Shown: piece by piece, positions 21,207 through 32,406 of the stretch | Layout: the number at the start of each line of letters is the position of its first letter | Numbering within the stretch: position 1 is the first letter of the stretch | Notes under the pieces: model-generated | Told to the model about the DNA's origin: nothing | Databases searched by the model: none | Seen by the model: the letters and a program-made list of their open reading frames with translations, nothing else | Made by a program: the position numbers and the translations under genes | From: Madurella fahalii | Lineage: Eukaryota; Ascomycota; Sordariomycetes; Sordariales | Length of the DNA: 64,000 nucleotides | Assembly: GCA_029876055.1 (NCBI GenBank) | Contig: CM056875.1 | Span: 8,023,001-8,087,000 of the forward strand | Direction: 5' to 3'

Positions 21207-23126
21207 TTGCCATGCACGCAGATTTGCACAACTCGAAATTCCGTGCGCAAAAAGTCAATGTTTCGCCATGTGGTGAGAAGAGCTCCAATCTGCCGGCCAT
21301 GTACCTCTAGGATGGCCTTAGGTCTCTGGCGTCGAGCATGGCTTCCCGTTCATAGACGCGTCCACGAGCTGGACCGTGGGCTGCGGACGATTGACAGGCC
21401 TTCTATCCTCGGCAATGACACGATTTACGCCCTCTCGTCAGGTTCTGGAAGAGCAGGAATTGCTGTGGTTCGTGTTTCTGGGCCTGGTTGTCTTGATGTA
21501 TGCTACCCTTGGATTTTTCTTAATATATATACATATATATACATATATATATTTTCCTTTCCTCCCAGTCTTGATTCAGCCCCTTCTCACACTCTATAGG
21601 TCTACCGAGGACTATGCCCAACCAAAGCTCCACCCAAGCCGAGATATGCCGGCGTGAGGACCTTGTTTGAACCCGGGCCGGCCCACGCGTCCGACGCCGA
21701 CATTGTGGACTCCGACTCACTCATTCTTTACTTCCCCGGACCCAAGACGGTGACTGGCGAAGATGTCCTTGAGCTCCACGTTCATGGAGGATCTGCAACC
21801 GTGAAGGCGGTGCTCTCCGCCATCGCCAAATGCTCATCGCCAGCAAAGATCCGTTATGCCGAGCCGGGAGAGTTCACTAGACGCGCGTTTCTCAATGGTC
21901 GGCTTGATCTCGCTCAAGTCGAGTCGCTGGGCGACACGCTTGCTGCTGAAACGGAGCAGCAACGGCGAGCAGCCGTTCGGGGCAACTCGGGTGTTCTTGG
22001 CCAGACGTACGAGGGCTGGCGTGAACAGTTACTGCTTGCTCGCGGCGAGATTGAGGCACTCATCGATTTCTCTGAAGATCAGCACTTCGATGAGTCACCC
22101 GCTGAGCTTCTCACCAATGTTAAGGCACTCGTCGATGGGATACTTCATTCCATTCAGCTTCATAAACTTGGGAGCCAGAGAAGCGAACTCCTTCGAAATG
22201 GAATTAGAATCGCGCTTCTTGGTCCGCCCAATGTCGGAAAAAGCTCGCTGATGAACCAGATTGTTGGCCGCGAGGCATCGATTGTCTCATCCGAGGCTGG
22301 AACCACCCGTGATATTGTCGAAGCAAGCCTTGACATCCAGGGTTATCTTTGCTCCTTCGCGGACACCGCCGGGATCCGGACGAAGGCTTCAGAATTAGTC
22401 AGTAATCCCGACGGAGCCTTGACGTCCACCATCGGCGCTATCGAGGAGGAGGGTATCAGGAGAGCACGACAGAAGGCACTCAATTCGGACGTTGTCATCG
22501 TCTTGGCATCCGTTGAGCCGACAGAATCCGGCGGCCATCAGATAAGCTACGACGTCGAGACGCTGCAATTAGCGGCAAGCGCACGGCAATGTCTAGTTGC
22601 GGTGAACAAGAGCGACGTGGTGAGCTCAGAGACGCTCAAGCTGCTTATTCAAGATTTCAAAGCCTCGGCATTGGCGGGTCTAGGCCTTGGAGATATAGAG
22701 CCGCTTCCCATATCCTGCAAGGCTGCGGCATCACCACTATCTGCAGGGCTGACTGACCCAGGAGGGGTCCATACCTTGACCGGGAAACTGGCCCAATCAT
22801 TCTCCGCTCTCACATCGCTGCCTGGCGACATGCAGCACCTTCTTGGTGTTACCGAGCGACAAAATCAACTCCTATCCGAGGCCGAGAAGCATCTCGAAGA
22901 CTTCATGGCCGAAACACGAGCCTGCAGTCCCAATGATGAGCCCGATGTCGTTCTGGCCGCCGAACATTTACGACTTGCTGCGGCGCAACTCGCTTCTATA
23001 ACGGGACGCGGCGAGTCCGGAGATGTCGAGGAGGTTCTAGGAGTCATCTTTGAAAAGTAATGTGTCACCAATGCAGTCTCACGGCAGATCCACTAACCGA
23101 ATACTAGATTTTGTGTCGGAAAATGA
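21207..23126 (+). CDS. mss1: Mitochondrial tRNA-modification GTPase MSS1 (MnmE/TrmE family)
   Basis: With its MTO1 partner this enzyme modifies wobble uridine 34 of mitochondrial tRNAs. Exons are 21207-21497, 21600-23056 and 23108-23126 (about 588 residues). The first 60 residues are Arg-rich, as in a mitochondrial presequence; the start could also be one of the internal Met codons. The folate-binding domain starts DTIYALSSGSGRAGIAVVRVSG, then GEDVLELHVHGG and EFTRRAFLNGRLDL. The G domain has GPPNVGKSS (G1), GTTRDI (switch), DTAG (G3) and NKSD (G4). The third exon is only 19 nt and supplies the C-terminal FCVGK signature of the family; its donor GTAATG makes an apparent stop at 23058-23060. 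Intron 1 contains TA-rich repeats. Confidence 0.95.
21523..21552 (+). repeat. Three 10-bp TA-rich units in mss1 intron 1
   Basis: Units of the form ATATATATAC are repeated in tandem in the first intron of mss1 (the third ends AT). The tract lies between donor and acceptor and is presumably removed. Confidence 0.8.
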
Positions 23127-23511
23127 TTGTGCCATGTAATTCTTGTCTAAAAGAAGGTGTTGTACAAGATCCCGTGAGGAATCCGAGCCTCTAGTCCCCT
23201 TCTAGCACCGTCTATCCCTGGGAAAAAAAAGGAAACCTCCCGCCTATCGCCGCCAGACTGTGAAGTCTATCCTGGGCGCCGGAGCGCGGACAATGCCGCC
23301 ACCCCGGTTCCGCCCACCCGTCTTTGTCTTGTAATAGTACAGTACACTCATACACTCTATAACCAACGCCGAGACCCGTCCCGAAAGGAAATATGGAGGA
23401 AAAGAAGCCGCGGCGCGTTCCGTCCCATCGAGCTAGTAGCGGCTCAGGGATGGTGCTGTATTACTGGGGGGAACCGCCGCATTTTGAGGGCTCAAGAAGC
23501 CTCGAGAACCT
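23127..23511. other. Convergent 3' region between mss1 and the small duplicated-exon gene
   Basis: These 385 bp hold both 3' flanks. A GTACAGTAC motif lies at 23337-23345. No gene is seen. Confidence 0.65.
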
Positions 23512-23793
23512 CTAGTGCTGCTTGTCATCCTCATCGTCCTTGTCGTCCCTGCCCCAGTGGTCAGCTCCTTTTTCTTGGCTTGCGATGATGGGACCGCAGA
23601 AGCACACACTTGTTGTACCCGGAGCGGCCATAGTTGCGCATCTTGTCCTGCTCATCATCATCCGAGTTGCCCCTGAGGCCGTGGTGTTAGTTTGTGGCTG
23701 GCTGGTCCTGTTTGCTGGGAGCACTCACTTGTTGTAGCCGGAGCGGCCGTAGTTGACAAGGGAGCTGGTGGTGAAGGAAGCGGTGGCAGCCAT
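23512..23793 (-). CDS. Small 54-residue protein with duplicated NYGRSGYNK exon motif
   Basis: I do not recognise a family. Three exons are inferred on the minus strand: 23793-23729, 23672-23610 and 23610-onward removed to 23548-23512. The protein starts MAATASFTTSSLV, has NYGRSGYNK, a spacer GNSDDDEQDKMR, a second NYGRSGYNK, and an acidic tail DDKDDEDDKQH. Both introns split the repeat's final Lys codon identically (AA|G), with GTGAGT and GTGTGT donors and CAG acceptors. Exon 2 is 63 nt, so skipping it keeps the frame and leaves one repeat. The nucleotide copies are near-identical (AACTACGGCCGCTCCGGCTA versus AACTATGGCCGCTCCGGGTA). A TATA box and a long CA-rich leader without upstream ATGs suggest strong, regulated expression. 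It has no signal peptide or membrane segment. Splicing is unproven. Confidence 0.72.
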
Positions 23794-26700
23794 TGTGAAG
23801 ATTGTGGTTGGAGCTTGGAAGCTAGGGTTGCTGAGTGTTGCTGGTGGGGAGTTTGTGGGAGTGCTGGAAAGTTGGTGAGTGAAGCTAGTGAAGCTTGTGA
23901 GGCTGGTATGCTGTCTTGCGAGTTTGTGTTGCTGATGCTGATGATGGAAACAGAACCTCAGACAGGGCACCGAGAGAGGTTTATATAGACCTTTTTGCGA
24001 AGAGGCCATGGCATTCGGGAACAGCATACAACTCACCCATCACCAATCTCGTTGCGCCGCCATCCCGGCGTAGGCGGCAATGCCTCACGAGCCCCCAAGT
24101 TCCGATGACATAAGGCAGACATTCTGATGTCTCCACAAGCCTCAGGTGCCTCGAAATACCAATTGGACGCAAAGATGCCTTGGGGTGTTACAAGAGCATG
24201 CACCCCCAAAGTGTGACTCGGCCGGGAGCGTGGGACCGGCGGTGTGGACTGAGGCTCGCGCAGGTTTACGACGCTCAGCAGGCGGACCCAGTTACACGTA
24301 TGCGGCATAGTAGCAGATGCAGCGCCTCCTAGCCGTGAGATCCGGACATTTGGTCCTGCAGGGATTTGGCCGGTCCCGAAGGCGTTGGGTATCAAAAAAG
24401 GCAGTTGGACGACAGAAAACGGCTTGGGGGCCGAACTCATGTATTTTTTTTAAACAAGACCTTAGCCACTCCCGTAGGGCTGAGGCTGTGAGACTGGTCA
24501 GTTTGCTGCAGCCTGAAAACTCTCTGTAAGCGCCAGTTGGGGTCGCCAGCCCGTTAAGGCGGAGCCTCTTGCATGCAGGATCTAGAGACAGCAGGTAATC
24601 ATAGTATTCCGGCCAATTCGGTTGCAATCTCTACCTGCTGACAACACAGCTTTCTAGGCATCATGTTTTTTTCCCCTGCTCGGTGGCATCGCGCCTTTTT
24701 CGCGCTCTCGCTTCGCTCTCGTCACGAGTTCACGTACCTCAGGGTACTCTGCCCTGTGCCCCCGCCATGGCGCGGAATCCCGCCCGGATTTTGGACATGT
24801 GCCGATCGTGGAATCCCGCAGGCGCAGCGGGAAACCCGGTCTCCGAGTCACTGGTTAGACACGGCCACTGCCGGCCAATCCGCAGTCGTCCTGCAATTCC
24901 GTTCGCAAGACGTATCGCGGGCAACCAATCTGAACGCCGTTGAGTCAATTGATTCCATTCATTTCTCTTCACCCCGTCCGGCAAAAATACGTCAGATCTT
25001 ACGTGCGACGGAACTGCGCGTATCCGAAAACCTGGCACTGGGTCGTCTAATGGAGATACTGATGGGGCTATGGCGTCCGGCGTGACGTGCCTCCCGGCCC
25101 TTCTTCTCCAAGAAATGCGCCGGGCTTCTGGATTGGACCATCCAGCTCGATGGGACCGCTCAGTCCCTGGCTTGCACTGAGAGTTGAGTTCTCTCGGTAC
25201 GTAGTTCTCGATGGCGCTGGGCCACCGAGGCTAAACCCCATGTTCATGGATGCTGCGTATCACGCACCACGCAGCGTATGTCCTTAGATGGGGGACCACC
25301 CAAACAGTGACGGGGCTTGCTCTTAGCCTGTTTTCCTCTCAGTGATGCATACTCGCCGGCCGTCCACCCAACGCTGCTTCTTAGAGATGTCATCTCCGAC
25401 TTTGCAGGCTCATGACAGCGGTCGCTTACTGTCGTTACACTGGAGCCCCTGGTCATCATGGATTCATCATTAACACAGCGGCGCGGTCGTACCAGACCCA
25501 CGGGGTGATGCCGTTCCGGGGGAGAGTTACCGAGCAATAAGATTTCCACGCGACCCTAGCGAGCGCGGATCCAACCTTAGTACCCGCCGCAGGATTCCCG
25601 AGCTTCGGTATCACGGTGTTACGAGGGGGGACACGTCGCCCGAGGACCTGTGTTGTTTCAAGTCTATTTCAGGTTCCTACTCGCGGCACTCATGGGGGCG
25701 TCTATGGCCTCGCCGATGTCGAGTTCTTTTGCGGCTCTCTTTTGCCACCGTTGTGATGCGACACTATCAGATGGAAAATCGGCTGCCTTGGGACGGGCGG
25801 TACCCTGCTCAAACCAACTTTTTGGGGTACCAGCGCCACCGCCGCCACGTGCGGTCCAGCATTTCGAAACCAGTGGGCCGAACCACCCCGCCCCCCCTGT
25901 CCCGCACCGCACCGTTCTCCCGGCCTGCCCCTGGGGTGTTTCGTCTCTTTCAACAACAAGCACATCAGCCGCGGAAACGGCTGGTGCTTGGCGTGGAGGT
26001 GGCCTTCAGCTCCGGCCAGATCTTGGGCTATACTAGATTTGCCTGCATCGTGTTAGGCCATCCCAGGCTGCAGTTTAAGGCTGAGAATGGGTTGCCTGAG
26101 TCAACACATAGCTCCGAGAACGACCACTTATCTCTAACGTGGGGGGCGATAAATCCGCAAAAAGAGCCACCGAGCGTTACTCATCTCAGTCTTCGGACCG
26201 GGGCCTGTGTCACGTATCTATTCACGCCCTTAAAGAAGCTATTCTGGCGAGCGATGCTGATCGGCGCCGCTCATGAGCGATGGACAAGTGGGGGCCGAGA
26301 CGATGACCGAGCCCAAATTTTGTCTGAAGGGCCGCGATTGGGCGAGTGCCGCGCGCCCTCGGTCCCGCTTCTACTGCGTTGACTTGTCATGATGGCCGTT
26401 GCTTCCGGTATTCTCAACAAAACCCTTCTCTTACTTGCATCGCTCAGTCATGACATACATTAGTATGTCTCCGTACCTCATGCGTACCTGATGGAACTCG
26501 CGGCGACAGGCTGGCGAACGAATGGGTCCACTTCTGGAGGCCTGTAGGACGCTTGTTGGACGAGCCAAGGCCCGGGAAAGGATCCCGCTCCGCCAAGGCG
26601 GCCCTGGCGGCCCCCAAAACTCAACAGCAACCTCTGTCCTCCCGTGGTGTCTCCGCCTCAGGATAGTCCCGTGACCTACAGGCAGCGCTGCGCCTTCGGG

Positions 26701-28864
26701 CCGGAGAGTTCTCCATATTTTCTCACTGACTCGCTTGTCTTCACTTCATTATTCGACAGCAGTACGACAGCACCGCAGCGGCCGCAACCGCCTTGGCGGC
26801 CCGGAGGTAGGTCAGCAACTGTCAACGTGAGTCTCCAACATCATATTCTGCCCTGGATGAGGACGCTAATGCAGCTTTGTGTCACTCCAGATCGCTATAG
26901 TCAGTCTTGGACGCGGCCGACGTTTGAGCGCCGAGTCAACGTTGCAGAACCCGGTTTCGAGGTTCTAGCCTCCGCCTCTCCAGGCTGGCGCGGAGATATA
27001 CGAGGCTAGTTGCGTGCCTTGCAACGGAGCGGTATCCATCCCGCCAGGAGGGGCAGAGAGACCAATTTCTACGCTATGACTCGGTGAGTTGAGAGTGTCT
27101 ATACAGAGGCTCTATAGCTTCACCTTCTTGATTTGGAAGCCGGTCACAGTGAGTTGCGTGCACGCCGCCGTCCTCCCTACTCGGCTGAAGACACCCTCAT
27201 CATCCCGGCGGCAGTGACTTCCGACGTCGAGCATTCCGCAGCTACGTCCGACAACCTCAAGCCAAAGCGAAGCCTGAGGAGCGGCGTTGTAGCCAATGGT
27301 GTGACTCTGGCGGCGTCTTAGGCAGCGAAGCCTCGCCTCCACGTCAAGCACGATGGCGGCTTTCTGGAGTGAAGGCTGGATGGGCGTCTCGACGCCGCCA
27401 CTAGATTTGAGACGGCACCGCAGACAGCCCTGCTAAGCGAAGGATGGTGATCGTTTTGATTAGTCGCTGAATCAGCGATGAGCTGTTGGCCGTACGGACG
27501 CTCCCAGAAAGAACCTGCCCAGGGTCTCGAACGTGGCTGCCGTGGCTTTGAAAAAAAGGCGTGATGTTTGTTGACAGCTGCCTGGGCCAGAGGGGGTATG
27601 CGGCTAGTGATACGGAACTTTGGTTTAGCAGATCCAGTGACCTGAGACGGAGGCACAGCTGAGGAGATGGCTGCTGCCGTAGAAGATCCAGGCTGGAAAG
27701 TCCCTTCGTTGTAAATGCTGTTGCCTGAGGCGAAGGCCTGGCCTCATTTCCGCATTTTGGGGGTCTAGAACTTGTTGTCTGCGGCTTAACGCTCTTGGAT
27801 AAGAGGGCAGTTACTAAGCCGTTGAGGACACAGCAAGACTTCTACACATAGCATGACCCTTTTTTTCTAGCTGACGAGTTCTGTTGTACACCAGCCACAT
27901 CCTGTGGCTCGCGATGCCGCGCCACACCCGATACCAAAGCTGGAACAGCAGTGAAATACCGTGTAACATCCGGGTCCACACACGTAATTCAGAGCCTAGG
28001 CCCCCTGCACCAGACTGTTTCCACAGGCCGTCCTTTGTTCCTGAGCCTCATTTCCATCCAACCAGGAAGCTTCATCCCCCCTCCCCCAGCACGAGCGTTG
28101 CCCTTTGGACTTGTGGCCCGATGGTGGCCTGTGTTTGTGGTTGACAAACTCCAAGTCGCTCATTGAAAATCCATTGTTCACTTCTTTTTCCTTCTTGTGT
28201 GCTTTGCCGCCTGCGCCCAATCACGACCAGGGCTGCTGGGTTTTCGAGCTCCACTGACAACTGCGTCCTGGAACGCGACCGCCCGTAGTGCTTGGGACGG
28301 CAGAAGGGACCCCCCAGCTCTGGCGACAGCCTTTCTTGGAGACTGGAGAGAGCTTGCCCGCCATCATTTTGTGGAACCCCTCCTTGGTGGCCCGTCACGA
28401 TGCCGAGTAAGTCTCGATCATCCGTTCCTCTCTCTTTTCTCTTTCCCTTCCTGCTGGCCCTGCCCGCTGGCTCTGCCCGCCCGTGGCTATTTCTGCGCCC
28501 GCCGCGACTTGAGGCAGTCCGACGCTTTTCTCGGTGCACCGAGCCTGCCTCGCCCGGTTGTCACGACCCCGACTGGCGTCACATAGTCCCGTCCTGCCCA
28601 CCATTGTGACCCGCTGCGCGCCCTCCCGCCGTCTCTGCATATCCCTGGCGTTCCCGGTCTAGCTCCCCCGGAACACCTCTTGCCCTTTGGTGTGTGCGAC
28701 CCGGCCTGCCCAGGAACTGGCGATCTGACCCGGGGATATCTCTCGAGCTGCGCCGGGCTGTGAGTCGCGTGGGCGCTCGCCTCTCTGCTGGATCCCAGCT
28801 CAAGCTGCCAACTCTCTCCTCCGTCGCTGCGCTCCCTCTTGACACGATCGTTGCTAATAACACC
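23794..28864. other. Gene-poor 5-kb stretch upstream of MKT1
   Basis: The first 200 bp are the leader and promoter of the small gene. No gene is recognised in the rest. A 217-codon plus frame (25729-26382) and a minus-strand block at 27112-27656 have no known domain, though the latter shows gene-like codon choice. A 12-bp inverted pair, CCGCCAAGGCGG near 26592 and CCGCCTTGGCGG near 26787, is present. From about 28150 the sequence is CT-rich and probably the MKT1 promoter and leader, including ATGCCGA followed by a GTAAGT donor at 28400-28412. Confidence 0.55.
23981..23987 (-). promoter_or_regulatory. TATA box of the small duplicated-exon gene
   Basis: TATATAA on the minus strand lies about 190 bp upstream of the start codon. 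The intervening leader is CA/CT-rich, ends CACAATCTTCACAATGG and has no upstream ATG, like highly expressed fungal genes. Confidence 0.65.
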
Positions 28865-31303
28865 ATGGAAGACCTCACGGGGGACGCTTTCATATACAAC
28901 CAGGCCGTGTACGTCGATCTCGCCCCGGCCCTCCTCCTTTCCCGTTCTGCCCCTGAATTTCACTGACTCACGCCCTGCCGACAGAGGCCATCCCGTGAGC
29001 GAAATCGAAGACTGTGCGATTGCTGTCGATGCGACATACTTCCTCCAACTCCACCTCGATGTTCTGCCGGGCAACGAGCCCCTGGTCCCGGCCCTTGGGG
29101 GCCTGACGGGTATCCAGGGACGCATCGAGCAGGAGCTTGATCAGTGGCAGGCGCACAAGGTTACCCCATTCTTCATCTTCGACGGCCAGTCCATTGCCGG
29201 CCAGGACGACGTGACGGTCAGGCGCGGTCTAGAGGCCAACGCGAAGACGGACATTGCCTGGGAGTTGTATTTCAACAGCCGCGCGAATGAGGCGGTATCA
29301 GCGTTCGGCCAGAATATCAGTACGTGGCCGACGTCTGGCGAAACGACGCGCCTTTGCTAACTTTTGTAAGGTGCCTTTCGCCCCCAGAATCTCTATCCTC
29401 TCCTCCAGTCCATCCTCAAGCAGAGGGGGCTGCACTTTCTTGTTCCCCCGTTCAGGGCCGCCGCCCAGGTCAGTCTGCTTGGTTTCCCCAGCCGTGACCA
29501 TCTTCTGACCCTGCACAGATGGCATACTTTGAAATGTGCGACTCAGATCAGTGTGCGGGCATCATGGGCCCCGCGGAGCTCCTCCTGTACCCCATCCGGG
29601 ACTGCCTCATCCGCACCATCGACTGGGACGCCAAGAGCCTCTTTGCTGTTTCAAAGAAGCACTTGTTGAAGACGCTGAATGTCAGCGAATCGTTGTTTGT
29701 TGACAGCTTCTTGATGACTGGGACGTCTTTCCTACCGCCATTTCCGCCCCTCGCGGACCAGACCATCATCAAGAACCAGCCGTACACGGTGTCTGATGCA
29801 GTTAATATGCTGCGGACCGCCGAGAAGTCGGTTACGATCGCCTGCACCAGTTTCCACGACATCCTGAAAACCCAAGACCCCGATTGGCTCGACAAGTACC
29901 GCAAGGCACGAATGGCCGTCGACCACTTCATCTACATTGCCGAAAACGGCGAGATCAAGGTTCACGACTACGAGCACCTGACTAGGGACAATCACGAGTA
30001 TCTCGGCCTCCAACTGCCCGCCGAGCTGTTCCACTATCTCAACACTGGTCTGATTGGTCCCCGCATCCTGACCTGGATTACCCACGGTCAGCTGCAAGTT
30101 CTCCCGACGCTTGATGGCGTTGCCTCGGACGAGTACAAGAAGCTGGTTACCACGCAGTCAGTGCGCATTAAGGAGGCGGCGCTGAGCCTGCTCATCCCCC
30201 GGCTAAACCGTGGCATCGTATATAAGAATATCACCATGAAGGTCTGGTATGATCGCAGCTATTCCTACACTATCTGGGACCGCCACGAGGCCAAGGTCAA
30301 CTTTACCCCTCAAGTCGCCAGTTGGAGCATTCGGGAGACGGCCTTCACCACCCACTTCCCACAATTTGTACACGGCTCAATCCTGTCCGAGGTTCTGGCG
30401 CTGAAAAACCCAGACTTCGTTCCCTTGACGCTCTCGAACCAGAACCAGAGGCTGAAGGGCGTTGTCTCGGCCGACGTCATCAAGTCAATCTGCCTATGGA
30501 GGTTCCTGCATATTCGGGGCTATGTCAATGACCAGCACGAACTGACGAATTGGGGCTCGGCATTGGCCGTCGCCCTTTCCGCCCTTGAGCCGACGGTCAA
30601 CAAGTACCCGAGCTTTCCCCATCTATACGAGGCTGTCCTGGTTGCGTTTGAGTTGATCCGATTCGAGCTTCTCAATGCCAGAAATAAGCATGAGGAGCTC
30701 CGTGGCCTCCCCCTGAATGGTACGGAGGACGACCAGTCGAGCCTGCTGCTGATCAGCAGATGTGCAACCTTGTTGAAGTTGCGGCACGAATCAAACGGCT
30801 ATACCGGCCCGCTGAGTAAGAACCTGCTGGCTTTCCGCTCACTGGTGTCGGAGGTGAGGTCCGCAGATCGCGACCTGGTGGAATCCATTCTCGCCTCCAT
30901 GTTCATGTATGCGCAGGCGAAGCGGAGCCGGGATGACAGCTGGGAATTGAGCCATCAGTATGTTTTGGAGTCCATTGGAAACCGCTTCTTAGGTATAAAC
31001 ACCAGTACTAATTCCCCTCGCAGACTTCCCTTTCTTCACGATCCTGACGTTGCCCTCGGAATTGCCGTCAAGACGTATTTCGACGACATCCTGCCGAATG
31101 ACCCTGAAAAGGCCCAGAAGAAGAAGAACTTCCCCGAATCTTATGTACCGTTCGCCTTGGCTTTCGCCGAGGATCTGGATATCGCCTGCGAGTTCTTCGA
31201 TGCGCTCCACGCTGGCGTCAAAACTTTGAGCGCCAAGGACATTTCCGCTGTTGACCGTGCGACCTGGGATAAGGCGGCGAAGTTCCTGGAGCTGAGGAGA
31301 TAG
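28865..31303 (+). CDS. mkt1: MKT1-like post-transcriptional regulator (XPG-like fold)
   Basis: Yeast Mkt1 acts with Pbp1 on mRNA fate; it resembles XPG/FEN nucleases but is usually considered catalytically inactive. Exons are 28865-28908, 28985-29319, 29371-29468 and 29519-31303 (about 753 residues). Donors are GTACGT, GTACGT and GTCAGT. The N-terminal XPG-like part has HPVSEIEDCAIAVDATYFL, VTPFFIFDGQS, then LHFLVPPFRAAAQMAYFE and GPAELLLYP across junctions. The C-terminal part (SWSIRETAFTTHFPQF, SICLWRFLHIRGYVNDQHEL, WGSALAVAL) matches the Mkt1 domains. The start has a CACCATGG context. Alternatively, translation could begin at 28400 (ATGCCGA, then a GTAAGT donor) spliced to AG at about 28871, keeping the frame. 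It is convergent with sss1. Confidence 0.93.
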
Positions 31304-31995
31304 GCAGGCTGGCCTGGAAGGTGATTTGCCTGAGCTGATGATGTTGCGCAAGGAGGCCAACGGCCGCCTGCCTGTAGATTAGTCTTATGAGGTAGGCCGA
31401 GCAACACCGGGAGCACGGGTGATCAATTCATCTCGGTCAGGCTTCTACGTTGCTGCGTCAGTAAAACTTTTGAGAAGTACATCTTCTTTTTTCCACGTGT
31501 GACAGGTGGAATCGCGGGACTAACCGGATGTTTCCACCGTTCGTTCCGAAGCGGAATAGACTCACCTTACGTCTTACGGCACAGCCACAGGGCACCTAAA
31601 CATAGCTCGTCGATCCGGCAAAAGAACAAGGATATTTTGTACAATTGCCCCTATTCAGGTGTAATCCCTGGGCGGCAATGGGGAATTATGATGTGATAAT
31701 GCTTCACCACCAGCAAACATGGGATATCTCGCGCCCCTTCCTCAGTCTGCCTCCCCTTCCTTTTCCATCCTGCTTTCCCCGCGCCCCAGCCAACACAAAC
31801 TCTTTAGCCCGATTATCTTTTTTGCGCCATGAGTACGTTAACCGTCTAACCAGAGTTTATCACGCGTCACCTCCTCCACCGCTTTTCCAACAGCCGAGTC
31901 CTTTGGTGTTGTTTTGATTCGGGAATGATTGCTTTTTGCGCCGCGGGATCATTGTCTAGATCTCGTTGTCCAATGTCCGAGTGATGTGGTACCGT
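31304..31995. other. Convergent 3' region between mkt1 and sss1
   Basis: It holds the two 3' flanks and nothing else recognisable. Short frames show no known domain. Confidence 0.65.
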
Positions 31996-32406
31996 TTATG
32001 CGCCGCCGACGAGGATGTTGTTAAGCGGGACGTGGACTTTGGGAATCAAGGTCAGCTTCTGGGCTCCGTGGGGAGGGAAGGAGGGTTGCATACTGAGCTT
32101 GACGAAGTAACCAACCGCGCCCATGACTGTTGGAGGTGGTAGGTATTGGTTAGTATCAAGGACGATGGATCTCTGTCATGAAGCGTATCAGACGTACTCA
32201 GGAAACCAACGCCCACGGCCTGGGAGATCTTGATGAATTCGCGGCGGTCGGCTGTTTGGCGGTCGAGCCGGGTTAGCTAGATTCCCGAGAGGATGCGGGA
32301 TTGAAGGGGGGAAAGGCATACGCTTCTGCGCCCGGTTGATGAACTGAATGCCGTCCTTGAGGAACTCGCGCGGCACGTCGAGCATCTCCTGAACTTGGTC
32401 GGCCAT
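31996..32406 (-). CDS. sss1: Sec61 translocon gamma subunit (Sss1/SecE family)
   Basis: This small tail-anchored protein clamps the Sec61 channel during protein entry into the ER. Four exons on the minus strand are joined: 32406-32322, 32251-32198, 32126-32094 and 32036-31996, giving exactly 70 residues, the usual size. Exon 1 encodes MADQVQEMLDVPREFLKDG; the spliced core reads KPDRREFIKISQAVGVGFL; the membrane helix is IMGAVGYFVKLIHVPLNNIL, and the end is VGGA. Donors are GTATGC, GTACGT and GTATGC, with AG acceptors, and every junction keeps phase 1. Because no exon exceeds 85 nt, simple frame scanning would miss this gene. Confidence 0.96.

Noticed and set aside
25729..26382. A 217-codon plus-strand open frame
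   Set aside because: No recognisable domain, irregular codon choice, and overlapping frames on both strands; not supported as a gene.
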